Positions 1 to 14,300 of a stretch of DNA of 64,000 nt are shown one piece after another. The translations under genes were made by a program, and so were the position numbers. The notes beneath the pieces were generated by a model. The model ran no database searches, was not told the DNA's origin, and worked only from the letters and a program-made list of their open reading frames with translations. Where the stretch lies: the NCBI RefSeq assembly GCF_003590095.1, contig NC_039481.1, forward strand, positions 14,911,895 to 14,975,894. Direction: 5' to 3'. Within the stretch, counting starts at the first letter, position 1, and every line of letters begins with the position of its first letter. This DNA is from Trichoplusia ni (taxonomy: Eukaryota > Arthropoda > Insecta > Lepidoptera > Noctuidae).

Positions 1-2313
1 CTGGGTGACCCCTGTATAGCATCATTCCATTAAGCTTACCCTTTGTTTCATAAATTTACTTTCTTGAAACATACCTGCGGTTTCAACCTTTATTCTTTGT
101 GAAACCTTTTATAATTAGTTTGTACATAATTTAATTTTATTTTATAGCTGCTACCACTGCTTTGAAAATATTTTTACATTTGGATTCTCTATTCTGGGTA
201 TTTGTTATGAATAGCTTGTTAATGTTTAAATGATTATTTTAATTGTGTATATTGTGTACCTTGCAGGTGTATTGTTGTAAAACAATAAGCTGGTTCTGGT
301 CATCATTTTCGTTACCAAAATTAATGATATTAAATTTTGCAGTAATGTTATATATTTCAATACCCAGTATAATTTTTATAATAAACTTTTTACTGAACAA
401 AATGATGGACAACCGGTCGTTGACAACCAAAACTCGTTCGTGATAATCCCAATCCTTGTGTACTCCCTGACTCTGTCCCAATGACGGCGTGTTTTATTTT
501 AGACCGGCAGTGGCGCGCCAGCAGTCAGCCCCAACCCTGGTGTTTAGGTGTGTCGATGTATCACTATTTATGCCACTTACAGCACTTGAATCAAACCAGA
601 ATATTCCATCAAACAACCTTCTCTTAACATTGCCATTACTCGGATACCTAAAATATTCCAAAAGTTCAGCAAAGTAATTATGACATTTCAACCCCATATG
701 GGTCTTTACAGCTCAGAAATATTGTTCCATATAACACCACACTGACATGACGGCCATGGTCCAATATTGCATTTGACGTTAATTAATCACTGCTCAAAAC
801 ATTCCTATATGAGTGCTGCGTCATTTCGTTTGTTTCGAAGAATATTCTGGTTTCATTCGAATAGTAATGAGAATACGACCCCAGATTAACCTCGAGCATC
901 CAGAGATTCGCTTGTTTTGTCGTGTGACTGTTCTCTGTTGTATTGCTTTCCATTGCCATGTAAATTTTACTGTATATTAAGCTTTATCAAAAATTTATGG
1001 AGCGCTGTTGTGCGTATTGATTTTGTAAAAATCGAGACATTTCCAGAAGTCGTTAACTTTTTTGAATTAGGTTATTACAGTGTTTGCAACAAGATTTAAG
1101 TGTTAATGTATCCTGTGCCATAAGAAATTTATCATTGTCAACTAAGAGCATATATAAATATCTGCACAGAGTTATCCATAACACTCATGAACTTGGCTTA
1201 AATAAATAATTTCGGAATGTGATATATGGGCATATTAAGTGTTAACAACTGTACATATTGCAAACCGTCCACTATTTCAATGGAAAGCAATGTCAAGCAT
1301 TATAACCTTGAGCACGCTGCATGAAACATAGTCATCCAGTACCCTAGCTAGTGAGCCCAACGTAGCATGACCTACTGTCTGCCAACTATCCACTTCATCA
1401 CTCTCGTTTATTTCGCAAGTCTTTACACATCGGTATCCCACACCGAATACTGGAAAAATACTCTTCTCAATTTCAGGAGTTCGTTTGTTTCAACATTTTT
1501 TGTCCTCTATAAAAGAATACCAGAGGTCTAGATAAATTTGACATATTGTTCTACAAAGCCCAACCCGACGATTGCCGCATTCCAGATTTTTTTATATTAA
1601 AAAAAGGCCTTATTTGCAATCTTTTGGCTGGGATTTTGTACACACTGTATTTTATCAATTTTGTACTGTTTCATAATACTGCAAATAAAATCACTTTTTG
1701 TCTTTGATAAACTTACATAGAAACTTCATTTGAGCAATTTAAATTTCATAATTTCCATACTTGACTAACAAGATACATACAAATAGTTGTAGATACTAGT
1801 AAGATAATTGAGTTTATATAACTTGAATAGACTAACAATGTACGCCGTTACTTAGTGATATAAATTAGATCATAAAGTTTCATTAGACTACCTAGCTGTT
1901 AAACAAAAAGATTACAATTTAAATACATTTACTTAGCAGAATGTAAGTTTGTTAATAAAAGTTTGAACAATAGGATCAAAGGTAATTTATTTTGAATTAT
2001 CCAGAGGTTGATGTTAATATAGAATTCCTATAGTTCATAGTTATAGATTCGACTCGACTTGTTGAAATAATAATTGAAAACTAATTGCATTTATTGAAAT
2101 GTGCCGATTACAAGGCCATTGTAATTACAGTTGCAGCGTTAATATAAAAAGTGTCCAATCAGCTTCGCAGCTTTCGGTGGTAAATGGAGCAAATAAGGGG
2201 AATAAGGACATGCGTTTTCCTCCAGGGAGGTTACGCTAATTGAATTGGATTCGAAGCTTCAGCTTGATGTGCGTTTGTTTTTTGGAACTAATTGGAGGTT
2301 GGGTTGTGTGCAG
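1..2313. other. AT-rich non-coding stretch upstream of the first PDE1 exon seen
   Basis: I see no gene here. The open frames are short and carry no recognisable domain. I looked for the upstream PDE1 exons that would encode the calmodulin-binding N-terminus and found nothing convincing, so this is probably intron whose 5' exons lie before the window. Confidence 0.5.
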
Positions 2314-5300
2314 GAGGTTGGCTGACGAGGATGACGAGCTGTCGGAGGTCCAGCCTGATGCCGTCCCGCCTGAAGTCCGGGAGTGGCTGGCGTCGACCTT
2401 CACGCGGCAGCTGGCGACGGCGAAACGGAAGTCGGATGAGAAGCCGAAATTCCGCTCGGTCGCGCACGCGATCAGAGCTGGCATCTTTGTAGACAGAATC
2501 TATAGAAGGGTCACCAGCACTGCGCTGATGCAGTTCCCTCAAGATGTCATTAGAGTGTTAAAGGTTAGTAGACTAATAAACAGTTCTTTTATTGGATGCT
2601 TGACAAATCCGATCTCTTTTCCTTCATGATTACCGTTGCGATCCTACTTCTCTAGAAAATGTTATGTTTTCATGCTAATGGCTAAAAATTCAACTCAATT
2701 TAAATTAAAAGTAAATACAACCATAGTCAATTCTTATTTTTGCTGCAATATTGAATTCAACATAAAAGACGCATCTGTCAGGATTTTGGAGGATGCTGGC
2801 TCTATCTATTGCAATAAACCTCTTTCATAGTAATAATTGCCAGTGACACAGTGGTAGCGCTTTTCTGATGCGTGACCTATTTTACTTTCATTAATCCGCT
2901 TATGAACTGGACTAACGCTGAAATTGTTTGGCCAGTGAATAGGAATACCAGAGGGTTCATTTTTCATACTTTTCCATATTCTATCAAATATCATGTATAA
3001 GTATGGTAAATAAATATTTGTCAAATAGTACCAGCCAGTAGTAGTAACCCACTTTTATTTGTCATTATTTATCATTAACGCAACTAAACGATTTAACGTA
3101 TAAATGTTTTTTTTATATAAAAACCGCACCTAAATCGATTCACCCGTTTGAGAGCTACGATGTCACTGACAGACAAAGAAATTCACAACTGTCAAACTTT
3201 TATCACACTTCTTAGAGATGAGTTCATAAGTAATTAGCAAATGGCGAAATCGATTTTGGCTGAAAATCTCTAAGAACTATCGCTAGAAAACCTTTTAAAA
3301 TAGAAATAAATACTGCCTCCAAATTGTACACATAGCGGTCATTTCTACGACAAGGGTTAAAAGACATAATTCAATCAAATAAAAGATTCAGTACAAGCAG
3401 TAACTCAATAACTTTTCATAAAACCTTTACTACCGCCTAAGCTCAGAAAATAAAGTTTCTAAGAATTCAGACAATTACAAAATAATAAACCTAGAAGGTA
3501 CCTAGCTTAGATATTAAATATTAACTACATTAATGGACTCAACTGTAGAGCCTTTGACCGTCCTTACCTTCGTGAAAACTGTGGCATTTACCAAGAAATA
3601 CAAATGGAATATTGTAGCACTTTCATTTAATATAAATACTGGGTGAGTTGCCATTGTACGGTTAACAAAACCATTCTGACACTACACTTTGGAACTTGAA
3701 TGAATGGCTTATAGTGGTAAAGGTAATGAAAATGACATAGCTATTAAGGCCAATTTAGACGATGCGAGAAATATCGTGCAAGTTGTATTTTACTTTAGAT
3801 ACAGCTGTGCGGCTGTACAATGAATTGCAACTTGCACAATATTTCTCGCAACGTCTAAATGGGCCGTTCTGGATACACTAGCCGTTGCGCGCAACTTCTT
3901 CCGCGAGTTTATGAGAATATAACTTAGGATTGGACACTCGAAAAAAGAATCCTATATGCAAACGTTTTTTAATAACTGTTACTGCTTTTCATTTTTTTTA
4001 TATAATTCAAAAGGTACATGTACATACATACAAACATGTATTTTTGGTGATAAGAAAACTTTACTTTGATAGGCAGGATTCTATTTTGTTGCTCCTTAAA
4101 ATCGTAACAAGCCTAATTATAAAGTCATAGTCACCTCCAACTCCTCTAAAACGAAAACATAATCTAATTCCTCTGTGTAAGCACTTAAAATCAGGTCCTG
4201 AGTTTACTAACACAAGTTTTGGAAACCAACTCAAGCCTACACTTGAAATACAAACTCACTTAACGCTTCGTTCGAGTTCGTATTTCAGATTCGAATTTAT
4301 AATGACTAACAACTTTGAATTAATATTATTTTATCCTATAAAGGTTTATTAATCCTATTAATGTTAGTCAATCGAAGCATCCTATTAAGATCATTTCTTA
4401 TCACACTCAATTATAATTTATGGAACAAATTAAGTAAGATATTCCTGTTTATAAAAATCTTCAGTATCCAGCTTTCAGGATTCATGAGATATAGCCTTGC
4501 GATAGACAGACCCTTCAGTAATGGGGTTCCGTTTTTACCCTTGGTTACGGAACTATCTAAATATTCGTTCCGTATATTTCTAGATGCATTTAAAGGTGAT
4601 TGCATTTGGACGCTAATAAAATATTCCGGACGAACGTTTTTCCTTGATTAAGATTCTCTGATTGGGTAACCAAATTAAGCTTAAGTCCTGACTCGGTAAT
4701 CGAATTGAAGACTTCAAAAATCAGAACCTTGATTATTTAACCTGAGAAGAGGAAATCTTAAATAGCTAAAAAAGAAGATTTCGAATCAGATAATGTTTTT
4801 GCTAGATAAATGTATAACACCAAGACAGGTGTACTTATTATTTCAGAGCCAAATATTATTATTCGATTAAGATTTTTTATATACATACAAAATAATTAAA
4901 TAATCTCTCTTCTTGCTTCAAAATCTCTAAGTAATAAAAATCATTACACATTTCATTGCAACCTATGATCGATCAACCTGTGCAGCTATAGTCAAGCGAA
5001 CTATTAAAATATTAAACAAATAAGGTTCCTTATTAATACAAAGACCAAGTTAATCAACAAAGATACAACTCCGTCCCCTATTAAATATTTACCATAAAGT
5101 AACAAGGGGTCGAATTAACCTGAGGCTCTGATTTATTCCCACTCGCGTACATTCGTCTTAATCTTGGTACACTAAATTACAACGAGCTGGTTACCTAGCG
5201 CCAAACTATTGTGGAGGGAAACTATAACGAATTTTGCTGTAACTAACTTACATATAAGTACAGGTAATGTAATTAAATAATTCAGGACAGCTTGTCCTGC

Positions 5301-8300
5301 TTAGTCTTTTATAATACAATTAAGTGATAGAATTACATTAAAATATCCATCAATCATTTTTCTGCACTGATAACCCGAAACACAGGTTTAAAACAAACCT
5401 AGTTCGGGTGTCCCTATATTATCTTTAGACCATCCTTCTCGTATATTATTATGTTTTGGTGTAGATTAACTCAACTCCTATGATTATGACTATTAAGATA
5501 TTTTTACTGGTTTTACATCCGAGTCATTTGTATTCGTACATGTATTTAAGTAATGTGAACTATGTTTTTAATAAATATATTTTTAATTTAATTTAATTTA
5601 ATTTTAATATGGTGAAAATAACAGAGGAAAAACTGACAACTAACGACAAAAAACTGAATTATCATTAAGAGAGTGAAAGTTAAACGTACGATTTTCAATT
5701 ACGGACTGCTTTCAAAATTCAGTACTCGGAGGCTAAAAACGGTACTGTACTGGGCTTTGTTGTCAGTCCGTCTGCCTCAAGGCTGTCACTTGTGAATCGT
5801 GATACACTGTTTTTTTTTTTCATTTGAATGCCGCTATTTTACCTTGTTGTATTATGGAAGATTGTCACATCATACATTTTATAATGCAAGTTTGGTCTTC
5901 AGCCTTTCATAGATATTTAAATTCTTTCTGAAAGCTCACACCACATCAAAGTTGTTGTATACTTTAGTCTAAACAATTCATTTACATCCAAATTCCTTCC
6001 CATCTTTCATTTATGACCCATCACGCTAAGTTTCGATTCCAATTAGTTCCCAGTCAAACTCAGTTCCGTCTACCTTTAAATTATTTAGTTCCGCATCCTA
6101 AGAGTCAGATTCTACTTCCACTGCCCCAGTCGTTATTTTGTTAGCCTTTTGTTAGTTTGTCTTTGCTCAGGTCAAAGGCAGGCTCCGTCAATTGTTTCCA
6201 TTGTTCTCGACAACCCTTCACGTTACACTCGAGATTTTGAAAGCGATTTCATATAATTAGCATCTTTAACCATATGTTACTTCATTGTAGTTTTAGATTT
6301 GTTTAGAAATGGTGGGATTAACTAAGTGAAACAAAAATCATTTTATGGTATCGATATCTAAGTTTACCGTATCCTTAAATTTCAATAACTAACAGACGGT
6401 GTAATTTAAAACAATTTTCGGATGGATCGACTTGGATTCCTCATTTCACGCCTCAATTTGAACTTCCTTCTGATGCATTATTAATTATGAATCAGTCTTT
6501 TTCTGACCGAGATTTTTTTCTTTCAGACTCTGGACGAGTGGTCGTTTGACGTGTTCGCCCTGCACGAGGCGTCGGGCGGCGCGCCCGTCAAGTACCTCGG
6601 CTACGAACTACTCAACAGATACGGCATGATACACAAGTTCAAGGTATGTGGACTATTCACTTTATTTATGATTCTCACACGTAGCAATGTCTAATAGCGG
6701 GCTTATTGTCTGAATCATGTCTAGCTGATGTAGAGAAGAAAAAGTAGTAAAAATAGTTACCATACATCAAAAGAATAACTAATTTGCGATTTGTCCAAAT
6801 CTCTTATTTTTTCAATAGGAGAAAAAACATTTGTGAGACTTTAGCCTGATTTTATCGCACCATAAAATTCGGAATTGACACAATATATAAATTGCAGTCC
6901 CATACATTTTCTTAATCCTTATTAGACAAGGTATACACGAGCGGAAACAGATTCATAATAATATGAATTGAAAGAAAAAAAGAGCCACGTTTTGCCAACA
7001 TGAAGAAATATAGCAAGTATACTTTACGCATACTTACTATTTAGTTATTCTGGGTACTTTGTTATGCGACCTTTCATCTAAAATTGTCGACATCAGATGA
7101 CTACGGTTTTTCGGACTCTTTTGATCCTTGAAAATAAGTGTATAAGGAAAATAAATAATAACTACAAGAAGTTCCTTTTTAACACTTCAGTTAATTTTCC
7201 ATTTAAATGCGAACAGAAATAACGGTTTATGTTTTTTTTTATCTTATTATCACAGTTAATAAGGATAAAATAAAGTGGAGTATGAATGGTACTATTCACT
7301 GCCGTAGACGTCAAAATGACGTCAAATATAGGAATAAAGATTTATGGTTTTGCATCAGAGATGCAATTTATAACGTTAATGTCAGAGTAATTTGGATGTA
7401 TGAGCTAAGATGGTAAAGAATCTGATCTCGTAGATCAAAATAAAGTTTTACTAAACCCGACTGAAGATTTTTAAAGAATATAGTCTGGTAAAGTCTCTTT
7501 CTTAGTCGATTTCTTCAGTAAAAACCGAGTTGGTCTTGTGTCTTGGGGGCTAACACTATATCTTAAAGTATGGTGCCCCCTATACTATACCCCAGATTAG
7601 ATTTACGTGCTCACCTCCTATCTTCTATTATATTTAAAGTACTGTGAAGATAAAAATGATTATGTTGGACTTTACTAAAAGTAAAAAAAATTGTAAACTG
7701 CGAGTTAGACTGAGCGTCAAGTACTGAGTCTACGGTAAAACGTATTTCAACAAAAATTTTTCACCCATCAAACGTTTAAACTAAACTTCGATGTTCATTT
7801 TCGTTATTTTTTTATTTAGCAGCAATGGAAAAAGTCTCTTCTAAAAAAAATTTAGCTATCACTGTTCTTGAGATGCGCATCGACAGCGGAGTCTTATTAA
7901 CTTATTAGTGTAACGTTTTAATGCAGATCCCAAAAAAGCCAACGACCCAAATGGCAAAATTTATACGTCGATAAGTTGAATCAACTTTCGTTTGCAAGAC
8001 ATTAATCCCATTTGTCGGTTTGTTACCCCGGGTAAACTTTGGATTCTACTTTTACATTTATCTTTTGATTAATTTTAAGAAAGTAACTTAAACGATTCCG
8101 GGGAATGAATTCTATTTGTCTTTCGAGTTGAAATTTAATGCGGACTAAAAATTTCATCTTTTTAAGCGTTTTGTACAAATTTTGTTTTGCTGACTTGAAT
8201 GTTCGAAATAATTGTCGTTTTTTGTTACAAATTAAGTCCTCTAGGGACATAAAATAACTCTTACTGAGGGTAATTTAATTAGTTTATTAGTGTATTTTTT

Positions 8301-11300
8301 CATCATCCGGCAAACCATTTACTAAAGGTTTTTCCTACTGATCTTAATTTCGTAAGGAAAATATCTTTTTTTTGGTATCGACGTCCTACTATACTAGCGA
8401 TCACCCTGCGGCTCCACCTGCACTGGATATCGCTGTCAGGCATAATCCTATTTTCTTTAATTGATTAAAATATACCCTTAGTTATCCCTAATCCCTCAAA
8501 GAACATGACGCCTACAAAGTTTCATGACGATCGGTCAAGTATTTTTCGCGTGAAAGCTTAACAAACAAACTTACATTCACATTTATACATAATGTAGGAT
8601 ACAGTCATTAAAAATTCGTAACCTAATATTCCAAAAAAAGCCCGGTAATTTTGTATGTCAAAAAAGGTCTTATAAAATATGCAGAAAACTATTATAAAAT
8701 ATGCAGAAAACTATTTTCTTGTCCTCGTCAATTTATTAAAGATTTTATAGAGGAAAACCGAGCTAACAACATCTAAAAATTTTTATCATCTCTAAAAGTT
8801 TTAATAGACGTCGAAAGACGCTTTAAACAAATCAGACTTTACTTTGGGACAATACCTACGTTGTCCGTGGTCCTTTGTGAGACAGAATTTGTATGAAAAT
8901 ATAATAAGGGGCGGAAACCTACCAAGCTCTTTTGATGATGGATTATATAACCAACATTATTTTTATGGCATCCTTACTGACCTTTAGGTCCGTTCTCGTC
9001 GACTTTTGCTATTATAATAACTCTTTAAGTCGCGTTGTGCTGTTACATATTAGGCTTTATAAGTTACGTAGCTAAATATGATGAGAATCTGATTATTTTC
9101 ACATACCTAATAATAATACCAACCTATAGATGTGCCCACAGTTAGTCACAGGTCGCTTCCGATATAAGGAAGATTTGATCATTTTATTACCATTATTTAA
9201 ATCAAAGATATCCCAAAGAATGTTTGCCACATTTTCACAACTTGCTGAATGTCACATTATTCCTCCCCGTCCACGAGCCATTCTAAAATTAAATCATGTA
9301 TAACAAGCTGCCGAAAAAAATCACTTCAAGAGCATTAGTTTCGATTACGTAACGTCTAAACGTCCACCTACACTTTTCTGCCATAAAAATTACAATTCTA
9401 CAATTTAAATGTGACAAAAGAAAAAATAGAGAATTTACAAAGGTCTTAGCAAAGGAAGTTTATGTCACCGAGGAAAAAAATAGTTCCAAGTATTTCTATT
9501 ACACCGGACTGGGGTACGTCGGAACGTCGAAGAAAACTTCGGTACTTACGGTACTTACTTTATTTCCTGCGTTCCAAGACGACTCAGTATGATTGAATTG
9601 AAATGGGATTTCCGAGTGTCTAAGTTTAGAGGATCCCGATGCACACTACAACCCACTTACTGGCTGGCATTTGAATAAGTAGATCTGTTACTGAGACTGC
9701 TTGGATAGATTCTGGCGTTTAAAATGTCGATCTAAAGGTTGTGATACTAGTAAATAAAATGGAGTGATTGGTGTTGGAAGTTAATAATAATGTAAATACA
9801 CTGCACAAATAGCTGAATGGCACCGATCTGCTGCGGAGTTTGTTGTGCCGTTTCTTCTTTGCAGCAAGAGCTCTTTCGAAACGGTGAATCATGGGGTCAT
9901 TGTATTTTTTCTACTTACAAATACCGCAAATCTCGCCCATTTATTAAAATTAGACTATAATTTTAATAAATGGGCGAGATTTGCCAATGCCAATTTGCCA
10001 ATTTGCGGCCCAACTCATTGAGCGCCATGTGTCCTAGAAAAGCTACTCGCGCCGGACAAGCTTTTTGGGAACCAATGATCCTAGTTCTGAGTCAAGCGAC
10101 ATCTTGTGCATGTGGCAAGAATATATGTTCAGATTACCACGTAACAAAGATTAAAATTCGTTAAGTTTAGGGCATACAATTTATTTTCCATTTTTACACG
10201 TAAGACACAAGTTCTGACCCTCAGACATAAGTTGTGACCTTATTAAAACCAAGTGCATGTTACGTAAACATGGCTTGTTGTGCCCAAGAAACACGACAAC
10301 GCCATTTTCAGTTTTCCAAGCGACGCTGTCTTCTAAGGGACAAAAGAGGCTATAAACGTTAGAAAAATGGCCTGTATCCATGACCTACGGGCTGCAAAGT
10401 CGTATTTCATCTTGTTTTATTTCTGTAAAAAGATCTGGACTATTCTAGACATTTATATCTGTGATGACTGGTGAAGAGAGCTTGAGCTCGTGAATTTGTT
10501 GTTAGGGATCCCCACTCAAAGGGTTTCTCATCGGGTGTTCCGTTTTTCTGTCTTAACTGAGGCACCATTGTCTGTTCGTTAGTCCGTCCGTCCGTCAGTG
10601 CTGTAAAAACTTAAAACATAAATCGAGATTAAGCAACGATACTCAGGCCGGTTTATTTTTTGTGTATCGTGCATAGTTTTTCATACGAACGCGAACGCAC
10701 GAAACGTCTTCATCGACGTTGTTTCAATAAAATTATAATTATGAATCCGCTTCCCAAAAGTTCTAACTAGTCAACAGTTCTCCTTTCCTTTCCTTCCTTT
10801 TTAATTGGTTTTACTCTTCATCAGGTACCACCGACGACCCTGGAGAACTTCCTAAACAGGATAGAAGAGGGCTACTGCAAGTTCCACAACCCGTACCACA
10901 ACAACCTACACGCGGCTGATGTCGCTCAGACGGTGCACTACATGCTGTGTCAAACTGGACTGATGGTAAGTGAAGACATACAGACACGATAGCATCTTCC
11001 ATATAGATATTATCATGAAGAGTTCTTATTTGTCTGGCCCGTTGGTCTAGTGGTAAGTGGCCCTGAATGATATGCTGGAGGTCGTGGGTTCGGTTCCCAC
11101 TCCGTACAATTGTTTATGTGGTCAGCTCGGTCATTTGTTGCGTCTGGGTGAGATTTATCCATGACATTAATGTATTTTAAAATTAATTTGTAAGTGTTTA
11201 ATAGATATCTAGTAATTATAATACAAGCTTTGCCTAGTTTGAGAATAGTTGGCTATGGCAATGTAAAAGAACACTAAATATAAAAAATTATAACTGTCTT

Positions 11301-14300
11301 AGCCCATTTTGTCTACGGCGACTGCTAACATTTAATTAGGGCTTTGATGTCTTGTTGTTTGACGTGTCTGCACTAGCCAATCTTGCTGGCAAACGTATGC
11401 AGATTAGCAAACCAATTTTACGTCAAGACATGGTCAGTGGTCATGGTTGATGTACAGCATGCAACTTATTTTGGGGATTTGAATTATACTTTATTGGAAA
11501 CCCAAACATTATTTTGTCTCGGAGTTTAGGACTAGCGACAATATTGGTTGAAGGAAAATCTAAGAAATTTACATTGTTTAATCGAAACTAGCAAAATGCA
11601 GTCCCCATGAAAACTTTTACGTAATTACATACAAAGTTAACAAATTGAAACTTCAATGTGGAGCTTTCGTAGTAATTTGCTTAAACTTGCAAGTTGTAAC
11701 CCAATTTCAAGCAAGTCTAATTTAACGGGTAATTACAAAGTATTTAACGATTTAACTGACCTCTTTTGCTTTGCTTACTAGCACTAAATTTAAGTTTCTG
11801 TTTAGCTTATTATTTAACACTCTGTGGTGAATAATAGTGTTGTATCCCCTGATCATCATCATCATCAGGGGATACAACATTACTGATCACCACTTTTGGA
11901 AAGATCATCATCTTTCCCATGTTGATGGGAACCCTTCATACCTATTTTTTTACCTAAATTACTCAACCTTGTACTGTCTCACTATTGAGAAACTCAGCCA
12001 AAAAGAAATATAAACTTATAACCTCTTTACTTATAAAATCTGACGTTGCCTTTTATTTGTCTTCACAGAAACACAAACTTAATATATCCTTCCCTACAGA
12101 ACTGGTTGTCAGACTTGGAGATCTTCGCGACGCTGGTGGCGGCGGTGGTGCACGACTACGAGCACACCGGCACCACTAACAACTTCCACGTCATGTCCGG
12201 CTCCGACACCGCGTTACTGTACAACGACAGGGCTGTGCTTGAGAATCATCATATAAGCGCTGCATTTAGGTAAGTTAGTTTTAAGACTGAAATATTTTAG
12301 ACTCCCTACATCAACAGAAATCATCATCAGTGAAAATTACGACAGTCTAGCTATAAACTTCGATGCAGCTTAGTAAAAGACAGTCGAACAGACTGAAGGA
12401 CAGCCGGGGTTCCGATTCTGCCTTTTGGGTACAAAACCTTAAAAAATGTGGAATAACTATTGTAGTCTGATCAGGATTCCAGGACCTTAAGTCACACCGT
12501 GTATCGCAAAAAGACCCATACAGATAGGAATCTCACCACCACCCTAAACAGATAACTGTTGTATCTAACATCTCATCAAAAAGAAAATGGTATTCTTGGA
12601 GAAAATAAAGAAACTATTGAAACACATACTATAATAGATGAACAAAAATTGTATTTGGTACAAATAAAGAACAGCCTGGTCAAGTTTAAAATATACAGCG
12701 TCTACCACGTGTCACGTTTCCGAAATTAACAATTCGACGGTATCGAGCAAAATGGAAAACAAAACCAAGTAATGTGCAATGGATTCAAACGATTTACATT
12801 TTAATCAAATACAAGCTCGGTTCGCCATCCAGCTTGCAGACGTTTGTTTTAACGGAAAAATTGCATTTGCGGTAAACATTTATTTTCATTTCATGAATTT
12901 CCGCAACACCAGATATCAGTGCAATATTTAATTTCCAACAGCTTTTCATATTGCAGGATGTCTGTACGGGGTTTTTGTTTGTTGTAGATATTAAACCTTG
13001 TGTAAATTGGTGTTCTTAGCTTGTTATGCTGGTATTGGCCTGGAAGTAAGTGATTATTTGGCAAATATGTAGGGAAAATATCTTCGTATCGACATAGATC
13101 GACTTATCCTACAAATTCCAGCCAGATTCGATTACCTGCGCTTGTCTTAAAGCCTCTCAATAAAAAAAAAGCTGCCATAACAACATTATTACCGAGGACA
13201 TATAATATATTGTAAAACGATTGCATTCATTTTTAATTGAACAAATTCTACTTAGGCATCGCCACCTGTGCATAAGCCAATTTCATTCCTTTTTTCGGTA
13301 TTTCAAAAGAGTTGTAAGCAAAATAAAATTTGAAATAGCTCCTCTTGATGATCGTGAACGAACATTCGAACAATAAAACAACCTTCATTGCCTTATAATA
13401 ACATACACTCGAAGTTAACAATACAATTCGGATGTGAACAAAAAATGGGAAATAACAAAAGACGAACGTACGATGGGTGTAGGGAAACTGAACAATAGAG
13501 TTACATTTAACTTGAGAACTCGTTATAATAATATATAATTTCCCCTAGGGTTTGAATGAAGCTATTTTCACTCACAGACTCCCGAAATATACGATACTGG
13601 GCCGATTCTTGATTGGCAGTAAGCTATAAAAATGTTTCCACTTGCCAAAGCCAAAAAATAATTCGTGAATTCTGTCTTTGAAAGCGAATTACTATAAATA
13701 TAAACGTTCTATTAATGTTTTCGCCGGCTATAAAGTAAAGGCTAGGGAATAGGTCTCTTCAGTAATTAAGTTCTGTTATGGCTTACTGAGAAATAAATGT
13801 TATTTGTCGTCTTATTTTTTTCTTGGAAGTCAGGTAGGTAAAGAAAATGCTACCACCCACTCCTTATGTATTTTTAGGATTAACCTTAGAGTCGAGAACA
13901 AATTTGCTCAATCAGGGTAGACTTCCATATTTTGTTTTATTTTTCTTCATACTGGGCCGACGATACTTAATACTGCAGATACTTAATACTTCTGATGCTA
14001 AAAAGTCTAAAGCATTGAGGTCGCGCTAAACTAAAACCTTCAAGCCCAAAACAGCAATTGGAAATTCATACCCATCCAAACTTTGCAAACACATTTTAAT
14101 AATATTCATCCCACGCTAAGGAATACCATCAAGGCATCATTAGAGCAGCTTTCCGTTTGCTCAAAGTACTTATCGCCCGCTATTTTCATAGAAATAGGAC
14201 ATTTTATCTCGAGGCGAGACGTGATTGATGAACGATGACGTCAGCTAACTCAACATGTAAATTTTTTGCTCTATGCCCTGTTGGCGACGTAGATATCTAT

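Larger units (their letters stand above)
2564..6526 (+). other. PDE1 intron 1
   Basis: Intron of about 4 kb between catalytic-half exons 1 and 2. It contains the inverted-repeat element at 3748-3865, a fragment resembling a non-LTR 3' tail around 3870-3925, and an AATTT-type microsatellite near 5580-5612. I see no coding exon. Confidence 0.7.
6644..10824 (+). other. PDE1 intron 2
   Basis: Intron of about 4.2 kb. It contains a degraded non-LTR/SINE tail (8383-8600), a 22-bp direct repeat (8671-8714), and a perfect hairpin (9926-9984). I see no coding exon. Confidence 0.7.
10966..12099 (+). other. PDE1 intron 3
   Basis: Intron of about 1.1 kb carrying a tRNA-derived SINE (11034-11265) and an imperfect hairpin (11824-11893). 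Otherwise AT-rich without exons. Confidence 0.7.

Noticed and set aside
11036..11107. tRNA gene candidate
   Set aside because: Boxes A and B are present but the acceptor stem does not pair and a SINE body follows.
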